Below the pieces are notes generated by a model. That model did not search any database, was not told the origin of the DNA, and saw only the letters and a list, made by a program, of their open reading frames with translations. Below are positions 1 through 6,503 of a DNA stretch of 6,691 nt, piece by piece. The first letter of the stretch is position 1. Every line of letters begins with the position of its first letter. The stretch spans positions 1 to 6,691 of the forward strand of contig USOF01000063.1 of the NCBI GenBank assembly GCA_900556285.1. Direction: 5' to 3'. Made by a program: the position numbers and the translations under genes. Source of the DNA: an uncultured Collinsella sp. (lineage in GTDB: Bacteria; Actinomycetota; Coriobacteriia; Coriobacteriales; Coriobacteriaceae).

Positions 1-1325
1 CCGCGGGTGCAGGCATCCTCGCAACGGCGGTTGCAGATGCGGCCGCAGATGGCGGGCAGCGGGTTCTCGCGCTTGATCAGGGCCAGAGCATCGGTGTAGC
101 GACCCTGGGCGGCGAGCTTGAGGTAGCCCTGGACGGCGATGTGCGCGGGGCAGGCCGTCTTGCAGGGCGCGGTGCCGGACTCATGCGTCTCGATGCGGTT
201 GTCGTTGCGGTAGTTGGGCGACCACTTGGTGTGGTCCCACTTGGTGGCATCGGGCAGCTCCTGGCGCGGATACTCGGGCACGCGGCCGCCGGCCTTTTTG
301 CTACAGAGCTTCTGGCCCAGTTTGGTGGCGCCGGCCGGACACACCTCAACGCAGCGACCGCAGGCCACGCACTTGTCCTTCTCGACCTTGGCGACGTAGG
401 CCGAGCGCGACAGGTTGGGCGTGTTGAACAGTTGCGAGGTGCGCAGGGCGTAGCACACGTTGACGTTGCAGTTGCAGATGGCGAAGATCTTGTTCTCGCC
501 GTCAATGTTGGTGATCTGGTGCACAAAGCCGTTGTCCTCGGCCTGGCGCAGGATGTCGTAGACCTCGTCGCGCGTTACATAATGGCCGCGGTCGGTCTCA
601 ACCACATAGTCGGCCATATCGCCCACGGCAATGCACCAGTCGGCGGGGTCGTCGGCGCAGCCCTCGCCCATCACGCGACGGCTCGCGCGGCAGCTGCAGG
701 TGCTGGCGGCATATTTGCCATCGTATTTGTCGAGCCAATGCTCGATATGCTCGATCGGCACCGAGGTGCTCGAAGCATCGATAGCCTTCTCGACCGGAAT
801 GACGTGCATGCCGATACCGGCGCCTCCGGGCGGCACCATCGGCGTGGCCTTGGACAGTGGTCCCTTGGACGCCTGCTCAAAGAACTTGGCATAGACCGGG
901 TGCTCCTCGAGCTGGCTCACGCGCATGTTGAGGAACTCGGCGGAACCCGGCACCAGCATGGGCAGCACCCACTGCTTGGCGCGCTCGGGGTTTTCCCAGT
1001 TGTACTCGAGCAGACCCGTGTAGCTCATGTCGTCGAGCATCTTCTCGATATCGGCTTCGGGCATGCTGGTGAGCTTGACCATCTCGGGCAGCGTATAGGG
1101 ACGGCGCATCTTCATCTTGCAGAGCACTTCGGCCTGCTCGTCGGTTGCGGCCTCGGCAAACGACCAGTACTCGTAGCCCAGCAGCTCGTCGCGGTGCAAC
1201 AGACGGTTGGTGCAGTGCTCGCACAGTTTGACGATGGCCTCGCGCGGATGCTCCGGTATCGGCGGCACGAACTCAGCGCCGATATCGGGCTCGGTATAGC
1301 TAATCCCCGGTCCGTTGAAAATCAT
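1..1325 (-). CDS. Multi-cluster Fe-S / FAD-dependent oxidoreductase, N-terminal part (3' end outside window)
   Basis: The minus-strand reading frame is open from ATG at 1325 to the window edge (441 codons plus 2 nt), so only the N-terminal part is present. The start has a good ribosome site (AGAAGGGACAAC then ATG). Visible cysteine motifs in order: C35xxC38; C210xC212 with C223 and C231; C284xC286 with C291; a ferredoxin-type 4Fe-4S motif C319xxC322xxC325xxxC329-P; then C388xxxC392-P and C427xxxC431xxxC435xxxC439. The last block (about 385-441) matches the N-terminal Fe-S domain of the GltD / dihydropyrimidine dehydrogenase type (NPLPAICGRICNRRCEDACTR pattern). That domain normally precedes FAD- and NAD(P)-binding domains, so a flavoprotein half is expected to the left but is not seen. 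The role is probably cytoplasmic electron transfer or substrate reduction in an anaerobe; the substrate is unknown. It is divergent from the TetR gene and shares its operator region. The frame assignment is secure; the exact function is not. Confidence 0.9.
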   Translation of the reverse strand, partial: MIFNGPGISYTEPDIGAEFVPPIPEHPREAIVKLCEHCTNRLLHRDELLGYEYWSFAEAATDEQAEVLCKMKMRRPYTLPEMVKLTSMPEADIEKMLDDMSYTGLLEYNWENPERAKQWVLPMLVPGSAEFLNMRVSQLEEHPVYAKFFEQASKGPLSKATPMVPPGGAGIGMHVIPVEKAIDASSTSVPIEHIEHWLDKYDGKYAASTCSCRASRRVMGEGCADDPADWCIAVGDMADYVVETDRGHYVTRDEVYDILRQAEDNGFVHQITNIDGENKIFAICNCNVNVCYALRTSQLFNTPNLSRSAYVAKVEKDKCVACGRCVEVCPAGATKLGQKLCSKKAGGRVPEYPRQELPDATKWDHTKWSPNYRNDNRIETHESGTAPCKTACPAHIAVQGYLKLAAQGRYTDALALIKRENPLPAICGRICNRRCEDACTR

Positions 1326-1418
1326 GGTTGTCCCTTCTCTTGCCGCAGCCCGGCGAGACCGCGGCGCCCCTCTTTTTTTGCAGGCCGGGCATGCCCCATG
1401 CCGTTCACCCGCCATTAG

Positions 1419-1433
1419 TTGACATTGTGTCAA
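1419..1433. promoter_or_regulatory. Operator O1, TetR-type dyad
   Basis: Perfect inverted repeat TTGACA-TTG-TGTCAA (6-bp arms, 3-bp spacer, 15 bp, centre 1426). It has the same arm pattern as O2, 23 bp away, about two helical turns. The size and position fit a site for the adjacent TetR-family protein; binding is inferred. Confidence 0.7.
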
Positions 1434-1441
1434 AAATAGTA

Positions 1442-1456
1442 TTGACGAACCGTCAA
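1442..1456. promoter_or_regulatory. Operator O2, TetR-type dyad
   Basis: Perfect inverted repeat TTGACG-AAC-CGTCAA (6-bp arms, 3-bp spacer, centre 1449). With O1 it defines the pattern TTGACR-N3-YGTCAA. It directly abuts the minus-strand -10-like TACTAT. Confidence 0.7.
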
Positions 1457-1472
1457 CAATATTCAAGACTGT

Positions 1473-1487
1473 TAGGCGAACGGTCAG
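1473..1487. promoter_or_regulatory. Degenerate third operator-like copy, O3
   Basis: TAGGCGAACGGTCAG matches O2 at 11 of 15 positions. Its centre (1480) lies 31 bp from that of O2, about three helical turns. It sits just upstream of the TetR ribosome site, where an autoregulatory site could act. The dyad symmetry itself is mostly lost, so this may be a weak site or chance. Confidence 0.35.
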
Positions 1488-1515
1488 GCAAAAGAGGATG
1501 AAAGGCGGCAAAAAC

Positions 1516-2178
1516 ATGGGCAACAACACAGCAGATACCTCTGTGGTCGATGCCGTTCCCGCATCCGATAGCGCGGCAAAGCGCCTGACGGGCGACGAAC
1601 GCCGTCGAGAGATCCTCGATGCCGTACGTACCGTAAGCTCCGAGCTGGGCGTGTCCCACCTATCGGTATCGGCCGTGACCAAGCGAGCCGGCTGCACGCG
1701 TTCATTGTTCTACCACTACTTTGCCGATATGGACGCCGCCGTCACCGCTGTTATGGACGAGGCGATCGACGGCTTTATCTCCGAGCTCGAGCAGTGGAAT
1801 GCCGGCCGCACCGTCGGAGATATCGAGGGCGCGCTCGACACCGTCGCCCCGCTCTTTAAGCGCCTGGTCGCCAGCGGCCACGAGCTGCCGAGCACGCTCA
1901 CCTCGAGCAGCGGCGCGCTCTACGGCGGCTTTTTGCACAACGTGGTCCAGCGCGTGGCGCAGTATATCTGCGACACCACCGTGGTGGATTTTGTCGCCCA
2001 TCATGAGCTGCGCATCGACCATGTCTACGAGACGTTCTACACCCTCATCATGGGATTGTTGATGTATATCCGCACGCACCCCGATGTGCCCGACGAGACG
2101 GTCAAGGAAATCATCGCCTCGACACTCCACATCGAGGGCTATACCGCCAAGTATCCGGAGCGCAAGCCCCAGAACTGA
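1516..2178 (+). CDS. TetR/AcrR-family transcriptional regulator
   Basis: A 220-residue protein of typical TetR length. The N-terminal helix-turn-helix is clear: helix 1 around residues 28-43 (ERRREILDAV), then SVSAVTKRAGCTRSLFYHYF at about 50-69, the conserved family signature containing the recognition helix and the FYHYF end. The remaining roughly 150 residues are a divergent helical ligand-binding and dimerisation domain with no ligand recognisable from sequence. I chose ATG 1516 because AAAGGCGG lies 7-10 nt upstream. The in-frame ATG at 1498 would add six residues but has AGAGG touching the start codon, which is poor spacing. The gene is divergent from the Fe-S oxidoreductase and 63 bp upstream of the DUF5692-like gene on the same strand. 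It probably represses both sides through the 1419-1487 sites and may control itself. Confidence 0.92.
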   Translation: MGNNTADTSVVDAVPASDSAAKRLTGDERRREILDAVRTVSSELGVSHLSVSAVTKRAGCTRSLFYHYFADMDAAVTAVMDEAIDGFISELEQWNAGRTVGDIEGALDTVAPLFKRLVASGHELPSTLTSSSGALYGGFLHNVVQRVAQYICDTTVVDFVAHHELRIDHVYETFYTLIMGLLMYIRTHPDVPDETVKEIIASTLHIEGYTAKYPERKPQN

Positions 2179-2241
2179 CGGCATTTGGCCAAACTGCCCG
2201 CGATCGGAAGAGGGGCCGCGGGCGTGTGAAAGGAGAGCAGC
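2179..2241 (+). promoter_or_regulatory. TetR-DUF5692 spacer with two inverted repeats and strong RBS
   Basis: The spacer contains a perfect 10-bp palindrome TTTGGCCAAA (2184-2193), then a hairpin with 7-bp arms GCCCGCG (2196-2202) and CGCGGGC (2217-2223) around a 14-nt loop. No T-run follows, so it is not a standard intrinsic terminator. AAAGGAGA just before ATG 2242 is a strong ribosome site. The structures could tune expression of the second gene or stabilise its mRNA; that is inference. Confidence 0.45.
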
Positions 2242-3249
2242 ATGCTGTTCGATGTTTGGGGTAGCGATACCCTTATCCACTGGGCCGGCTGGGCCATGGT
2301 CTTTATTGGCCTGATCGTGCTCAACGAGGTCGGCCGCCGCACCAAGCTCGGCGCGGCCATCATCTTTGGCGTGGCTCCGCTGGCCATGACCATCTACTGC
2401 GTCGCCATCGCCATCGGCGTCTCGCAGGGCGCCGAGTGGGCGCTCACCAACCCCACCCATGTGTACCAGAACAGCTGGTTCCACTACGCCAAGGTATACG
2501 CGGCGCTGGCCGGTTGCTGGGGCTTCATTGCCATTAAGTACCAGTGGGGCAAGATCGGCAAGGCGCATTGGTTCCGCGCGTGGCCGTTTGTGATCGTCGC
2601 CATCAACATCATGATCGCCGTCGTATCCGACTTTGAGAGCGCCTATCACTTCTTTGTCCTGGGCGAGTCCACCTGGGTCACCTCCGAAGGTGCTACGCAG
2701 CTGGCCGGCTGGAACAACGTGTTCAACGGCATCGCCGGTATCATCAACATCTTCTGCATGACCGGTTGGTGGAGCGTCTACGCCTCCGAGGACAAGACCG
2801 ACATGCTGTGGCCCGACATGACCTGGGTCTACATCATCGCCTACGACATCTGGAACTTCTGCTACACCTACAACTGCCTGCCCACCCACTCCTGGTTCTG
2901 CGGCTTTGCGCTGCTGCTGGCGCCCACCGTCGCCGCCTTTATCTGGAACAAGGGCGGCTGGATCCAGAACCGCGCCTTTACGCTTGCTATTTGGTGCATG
3001 TTTGCCCAGGTGTTCCCCTACTTCCAGGAGGAGTCCATCTTTGTGACCCACTCCACACTCGACCCCGGCGCCGCCACCGCGGTCTCCATCGCCGCGCTGA
3101 TCACCAACGTCGCCGCGATCATCTACATCGCCTACCGCGCCAAGAAGCTCGGCCGCAATCCCTACAAGCAGGATGTCTTTGAGGGCACCAGCGATTGGGA
3201 GAAGGCTACCGCTCGCCGCGCCAAGGTTGATTACGCTCACGCCGAGTAA
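2242..3249 (+). CDS. Polytopic membrane protein, DUF5692-like
   Basis: A 335-residue integral membrane protein with about eight or nine hydrophobic segments (roughly residues 12-30, 37-58, 81-98, 112-129, 160-178, 193-210, 217-235, 244-260 and 277-297) and a charged C-terminal tail after about 298. It is very rich in tryptophan (21 of 335), with conserved-looking aromatic and polar clusters such as NSWFHYAKVY (77-86) and YDIWNFCYTYNCLPTHSWFC (201-220). From memory it resembles the DUF5692 family seen in gut Coriobacteriia and Clostridia; no function is established that I know of. I see no ATP-binding or known transporter motif. AAAGGAGA precedes the start at good spacing, and a strong terminator follows 73 bp after the stop. 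It is co-oriented with the TetR gene and divergent from the Fe-S oxidoreductase, which suggests a role as transporter or membrane redox partner for that enzyme. The gene is certain, the family name likely, the role open. Confidence 0.88.
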   Translation: MLFDVWGSDTLIHWAGWAMVFIGLIVLNEVGRRTKLGAAIIFGVAPLAMTIYCVAIAIGVSQGAEWALTNPTHVYQNSWFHYAKVYAALAGCWGFIAIKYQWGKIGKAHWFRAWPFVIVAINIMIAVVSDFESAYHFFVLGESTWVTSEGATQLAGWNNVFNGIAGIINIFCMTGWWSVYASEDKTDMLWPDMTWVYIIAYDIWNFCYTYNCLPTHSWFCGFALLLAPTVAAFIWNKGGWIQNRAFTLAIWCMFAQVFPYFQEESIFVTHSTLDPGAATAVSIAALITNVAAIIYIAYRAKKLGRNPYKQDVFEGTSDWEKATARRAKVDYAHAE

Positions 3250-3303
3250 CATGCCCGGCGCGCATGCCGCTTGAATGTGAAGTCGCCCGGCCGATTCCGC
3301 GCA

Positions 3304-3319
3304 ATGCAACGTATTGCAT
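3304..3319. repeat. Short inverted repeat upstream of the terminator
   Basis: ATGCAA-CGTA-TTGCAT is a perfect 6-bp-arm dyad 2 bp before the intrinsic terminator. It may form an extra hairpin at the mRNA 3' end. No protein site is recognised. Confidence 0.4.
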
Positions 3320-3321
3320 GC

Positions 3322-3358
3322 CCCCGGAAAGCGATTCGCCCGCTTTCCGGGGCTTTTT
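3322..3358 (+). terminator. Rho-independent terminator after DUF5692-like gene
   Basis: Perfect 12-bp arms CCCCGGAAAGCG (3322-3333) and CGCTTTCCGGGG (3341-3352) enclose a 7-nt loop and are followed by CTTTTTGTTGTT. This is a strong plus-strand terminator that closes the TetR-membrane protein unit and separates it from the next gene. Confidence 0.93.
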
Positions 3359-3506
3359 GTTGTTGCGCGCATTCACGCGCATATTCCATTCGCGCACACA
3401 TTCAAAACCTCTCGCACAGATAAAATCAGATTTCCAACCGCCTGACAGCCCTATGTGACCCCAATTTTGGGTACATTGTTGTCCCGATATTGAGCTTGGG
3501 GGATAT
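3359..3506 (+). promoter_or_regulatory. Upstream region of the single-pass membrane protein gene
   Basis: The start of the next transcription unit must lie here, since a strong terminator precedes it. It contains a 12-bp inverted repeat CCCAATTTTGGG (3460-3471). The best promoter-like elements are TTGGGT (3467-3472) with TATTGA (3488-3493), but the spacing is only 15 bp and the match is weak. GGGGGA (3498-3503) is a closely spaced ribosome site for ATG 3507. No gene is seen in this stretch. Confidence 0.4.
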
Positions 3507-5009
3507 ATGAATGATGAGACGATGGGCCAAGAGGATGCGGCCCAAGATGCAGAAGCATGCGCCGAGGCCCTGGAGAGCCTAGACCAGATCGCGCTGGCCG
3601 AGATTGCGTTTGACGATTCGAGCGTTGATGTGCAGGATGAGCCGGAAATCGAGGCGCAGCCCGATGATCAGGATGCAAAAGACGATGGCGCCGCGCCCAC
3701 CGAAGACGAGGCGAGGCACGAGGAATCCGAATGCGAGGCCGACGACCAGCCCAAATCCGACACGAGCGAGGAAACCATCTTGCTCGACAGCTTGCCGGCC
3801 GAAGATTCGCTGACCCGCGAGCTCCCTGGCTTAGGCTCCGCGCCTGCCGTGGACGAGACCATCGCCATGGGCGATATTCCCCTGCCGTCCGTTCCCTCGG
3901 CACGCGAGGCCGAGGTTCGTCATCGCAAGATGTCGCCCAAGCGCCGCAATCTGATGGTCGCTGGCGTTGTGGCCGTCGCGCTCGTCGCCGGCGGCGCAGG
4001 CTATGCTGCCTGGAACGGATATCAGCAAGAGCAGGCTGCCGCTGTCGCCGCCAGTGCACACACGATGATGTCGGTGCAGATTGGCGTGCATGCCACGGGC
4101 CTCGACTGCTCAACTGGCTCCAAGATTCCCGTACAGGTGAGCGGGCAGGATTCCGACGGTTCTTCTGTGAGCGAAACGCTCTATGTTGACGAGCACGGCC
4201 GTGGCATCAAACTGCTACCCGGCGATTACACGCTCTCCATTGCCGCCTCCCCCATCGCGTCCGACGGCACCGTCTATACCGTGCCGACCACCAAGGCGCA
4301 GGTCACGATCAAGAGCGACGGACAGGATCTGAGTGCCCAGGCCACCTTTAAGCTCAAGGTGCCTTCGGCCGACACGGTGACTGACGACCAGATCGATGCC
4401 GCCGCCAAGTATGCCGAGGAGGGAGGCACGAGCTCCGCCGCGGCTGCCAAAGTGCTCCAGCAGGCGGCAACCGCACGGCGCGACGCCGCCGTCAATGCCG
4501 TGAGCGCGCAAAAGGCACAGGCAGCCCGCGATGCTGACGCTCGCCACAAGGCAACCGACCTCTACCAGCTCGATATCCCCGTCGAGTGGTACGGCAAGGT
4601 CGAGACTTGGCAAAATGGCAGCACGCTATGCATCTATCTTGCCGGCGACAGCGATACGCCGATTGTGACGCTCGTCGCGGTGCGCGAGGGCGAGAGCTTT
4701 ACGCCCGATGAGGGCGATACGGTTTTGGGTGCGGCCAATCTAGGCAACGGTTATACCGTCTACGCCAGCGGCCCCGTCTATCCGTACGTGGTGCCCCAGA
4801 CCATCAACGGACGGACGCAGAATCCCGTGTCAACCTACCCCATGGACACGGCCATTGAGCTTGTCGAGCTCACGACCGGTAACCGCTACACCTATAGCCA
4901 GATCAAGAACGTACTGGTCGGCAAAGACGGCAAGGCAGACGCCGCGACCAAACTTGAGACCGACTACCTCGCGCAAATCCTGCTGCCGAGTATCAAAGCC
5001 CAGGGCTAG
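3507..5009 (+). CDS. Single-pass membrane protein with acidic cytoplasmic tail, unknown function
   Basis: A 500-residue protein I do not recognise. Residues 1-138 are very acidic and low in hydrophobics, so probably disordered. KMSPKRRN (141-148) is a positive stop just before one membrane helix at about 149-169, predicting an N-in, C-out (type II) topology. Residues about 187-283 look like an all-beta, Ig- or prealbumin-like domain (SVQIGVHATGLDCSTGSKI, LLPGDYTLSIAASPI). Residues about 291-350 are Ala-rich and likely helical, perhaps a stalk. Residues about 352-500 form a second folded outer domain rich in beta pattern (DIPVEWYGKVETW, NGYTVYASGPVYPYVV). No enzymatic motif or sortase signal is visible. 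The tail holds two similar segments, SEETILLD (87-94) and VDETIAMGD (115-123). GGGGGA lies 3 nt before the chosen ATG. Unlinked in orientation to the ATPase gene that follows. It could be a surface sensor or envelope-stress protein; unproven. Confidence 0.85.
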   Translation: MNDETMGQEDAAQDAEACAEALESLDQIALAEIAFDDSSVDVQDEPEIEAQPDDQDAKDDGAAPTEDEARHEESECEADDQPKSDTSEETILLDSLPAEDSLTRELPGLGSAPAVDETIAMGDIPLPSVPSAREAEVRHRKMSPKRRNLMVAGVVAVALVAGGAGYAAWNGYQQEQAAAVAASAHTMMSVQIGVHATGLDCSTGSKIPVQVSGQDSDGSSVSETLYVDEHGRGIKLLPGDYTLSIAASPIASDGTVYTVPTTKAQVTIKSDGQDLSAQATFKLKVPSADTVTDDQIDAAAKYAEEGGTSSAAAAKVLQQAATARRDAAVNAVSAQKAQAARDADARHKATDLYQLDIPVEWYGKVETWQNGSTLCIYLAGDSDTPIVTLVAVREGESFTPDEGDTVLGAANLGNGYTVYASGPVYPYVVPQTINGRTQNPVSTYPMDTAIELVELTTGNRYTYSQIKNVLVGKDGKADAATKLETDYLAQILLPSIKAQG

Positions 5010-5082
5010 CCTGGCGCAGCAAGGTGCTCCCCAACCGTGATGAAGGAGCCAGGAAGTCCTGACCCCACAGGTCCATAGATGA
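5010..5082. other. Spacer between convergent genes
   Basis: The plus-strand membrane protein gene and the minus-strand ATPase gene converge here. I see a small dyad CAGGA-AG-TCCTG (5050-5061), an 8-bp palindrome GGCTAGCC over the stop codon (5004-5011), and a direct repeat AAGGAGCCA at 5043-5051 and 5089-5097. None is followed by a T-run on either strand, so no clear intrinsic terminator is present for either gene. Confidence 0.4.
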
Positions 5083-6435
5083 TTAGGCAAGGAGCCACTT
5101 CCATGCGGGCGTAACGTGTACCACACCGTGCTCGCATGGAATATCGGTCTGTTCATCCATGGTAACGATTGCCGACTCGCCAAGATCAAACTGGGCCATC
5201 GAGGCATCAAGCGCGGCAATTTCGCGCTCGCGCGTTTTCTCACTTGCCATATCCGTACTCACCTGAATCAGGCTATAAGCCCGCATGAGAAGTGCGTCCC
5301 CAGCCACAAAGTCCACCTCATGGTTTTTGCTCTTCTCTTTGATCAGCAAGCGGCAGACCGATCCGACCCTCACCGCGGGAGTCCTTCTTCTTAGCGCGTT
5401 GAACACTGCGGTCTCGAGCCTCTGGCCCTGGTCCAATGCCGATGCGGGAGAGAATGCTCCAAACATCGCAGGATCGACAGCGTAGACCTTAGACGCAGAC
5501 CGCATGTTATTTGCCAGTGAACGCGTGAACTCCGGCACGGAGAACAGCAGGTAGGCATCCTCATAATACTCAAGTAAGTCGCTGAGCGAATTACGACTGA
5601 CGGGTATCTGTCTGCTCTTGAACTCGTTGTACACTTTGTTCACTGACAGCTCTCGTCCCGAAGATGCCATACACCGCGTCAAGAACAGCGATGCCAGGCG
5701 AGGGTTCTTGACGTCGTAACGTTCAACGACGTCCATGGCGACCGTTCGCGAAGCATATTCCTGTAGCAGCTGAATCGCGTCTGCAGGCGTCTGCTCAAGT
5801 GTCGCGATGAATCCCCCTCGTTCAAGATACCCGATCAGATGATGTCGAAGCAGCGCTGCATCGCTCGGGGAAAAGGTCGCATCTGACTCGAGAACGCTCC
5901 CCGTCTTATATCGAACGTATTCCGAAAAACTCAACGGAAAAAGCTCTCGCACAAGAGAACGACCCCTGAACTCGCTCTTAAGTTCAGAGGACAGCATCTT
6001 AGAAGAAGATCCCGTCACATAGACGGTCGCTTTCTCCGTATCGACTACACGCCGCAGAAACGCACCCCATTCGGGAATTTCCTGGATCTCGTCAAAGAAA
6101 ATGTAAGCGCCCTCGGTTCGAGCAACAGGATACAGCGCATAGAACGTGTCGAGCACGTCCGCCAGCAGCGATGGCTCATACGGGCGCAAGCGCTCATCCT
6201 CAAAATTGAAGTAAAGCATCCGGTCAAGCTCGACGCCCCGGTTCTGAAGCCGCCACATCTCCTGATACAGGCGATACGTCTTTCCACAACGGCGGGCCCC
6301 CACAATCACATTTACGATGTTGTCGCGCTTTGGCTCCTGTGGGTTTCCTAGATCAAGGTCTCGCTCAAAGACCTGCGGAACCCCCTGCTGTTCAAAGTCC
6401 TTTATTTTCTGGGCGATCAAGTCGTTGAATGCCAT
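5083..6435 (-). CDS. AAA-type ATPase with DUF4143-like C-terminus
   Basis: A 450-residue protein, the usual length for this family. The N-terminal ATPase domain shows Walker A GARRCGKT (46-53), Walker B YIFFDE (111-116, D115/E116), a sensor-like VYVTGSSSKM (138-147) and arginines in EFRGRS (155-160) that could serve as finger residues. ELFPLSFSEYV (164-174) is characteristic of the AAA_14/DUF4143 ATPases. The C-terminus has a degraded PD-(D/E)xK nuclease-fold pattern: HEVDFVAGD (372-380) then LIQVS (389-393), where a catalytic E-x-K would be expected; S393 replaces the lysine, so cleavage activity is doubtful. The biological role of this family is poorly defined; members are common in gut anaerobes and often strain-variable. 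ATG 6435 is preceded by GGAG at 4-nt spacing. Codon use is visibly less GC-biased than in the other genes, suggesting acquisition. It is expressed alone and abuts a large inverted repeat. Confidence 0.92.
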   Translation of the reverse strand: MAFNDLIAQKIKDFEQQGVPQVFERDLDLGNPQEPKRDNIVNVIVGARRCGKTYRLYQEMWRLQNRGVELDRMLYFNFEDERLRPYEPSLLADVLDTFYALYPVARTEGAYIFFDEIQEIPEWGAFLRRVVDTEKATVYVTGSSSKMLSSELKSEFRGRSLVRELFPLSFSEYVRYKTGSVLESDATFSPSDAALLRHHLIGYLERGGFIATLEQTPADAIQLLQEYASRTVAMDVVERYDVKNPRLASLFLTRCMASSGRELSVNKVYNEFKSRQIPVSRNSLSDLLEYYEDAYLLFSVPEFTRSLANNMRSASKVYAVDPAMFGAFSPASALDQGQRLETAVFNALRRRTPAVRVGSVCRLLIKEKSKNHEVDFVAGDALLMRAYSLIQVSTDMASEKTREREIAALDASMAQFDLGESAIVTMDEQTDIPCEHGVVHVTPAWKWLLA

Positions 6436-6443
6436 TATTCTCC

Positions 6444-6503
6444 AATCTTGCTCTCTAGCTAATCAAAATTATAGTGATTTTTGATTAATTAGAGAGCAAG
6501 ATT
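6444..6503. repeat. 60-bp near-perfect inverted repeat at the ATPase gene start
   Basis: Outer arms AATCTTGCTCTCTA (6444-6457) and TAGAGAGCAAGATT (6490-6503) are perfect over 14 bp. After two mismatches, TAATCAAAA (6460-6468) pairs with TTTTGATTA (6479-6487) for 9 more bp, leaving a 10-nt centre. The left end touches the GGAG ribosome site of the ATPase gene, and the right end overlaps a TATAAT box. It is probably an operator, or an mRNA hairpin that masks the ribosome site if transcription begins farther upstream. Confidence 0.85.

Larger units (their letters stand above)
1326..1515. promoter_or_regulatory. Divergent promoter/operator region between Fe-S oxidoreductase and TetR gene
   Basis: This 190-bp spacer separates two divergently transcribed genes and becomes AT-rich around 1414-1470 inside GC-rich surroundings. 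It holds two perfect dyads and one degenerate copy, listed separately. A minus-strand -10-like TACTAT (plus-strand positions 1436-1441) lies exactly between the two perfect dyads, so a repressor bound there would block transcription of the oxidoreductase; its best -35 (TTGAAT, complement of 1461-1466) is 19 bp away, which is longer than ideal. TTGACA (1419-1424) and TTGACG (1442-1447) resemble plus-strand -35 boxes, but I see no good -10 at 16-18 bp from either. A 10-bp palindrome GGGCATGCCC at 1387-1396 lies in the oxidoreductase leader. Confidence 0.7.

Noticed and set aside
1342..1379. Plus-strand hairpin (GCCGC/GCGGC) followed by a T-run as a terminator
   Set aside because: Only 5-bp arms, a 14-nt loop and a 7-nt gap before the T-run, and no plus-strand gene ends there; it is the leader of the minus-strand oxidoreductase.
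141..1418. Long plus-strand open frame of 425 codons
   Set aside because: It is antisense to the Fe-S oxidoreductase, whose cysteine motifs and ribosome site are unmistakable; the plus-strand product is low-complexity and motif-free.
1419..1456. FNR/CRP-type sites (TTGA...TCAA)
   Set aside because: FNR and CRP-like half-sites are spaced to give even-length dyads such as TTGAT-N4-ATCAA; here the TTGAC/GTCAA arms are separated by 5 bp, and a TetR gene lies adjacent.
1702..3372. Minus-strand open frame of 556 codons
   Set aside because: It is antisense to the TetR and membrane protein genes, crosses the terminator, and reads as Gly/Asp/Val-rich sequence typical of GC-rich antisense frames.
3451..4113. 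Minus-strand open frame of 220 codons
   Set aside because: An Arg/Ser/Pro-rich shadow of the acidic tail of the membrane protein; no ribosome site or domain.
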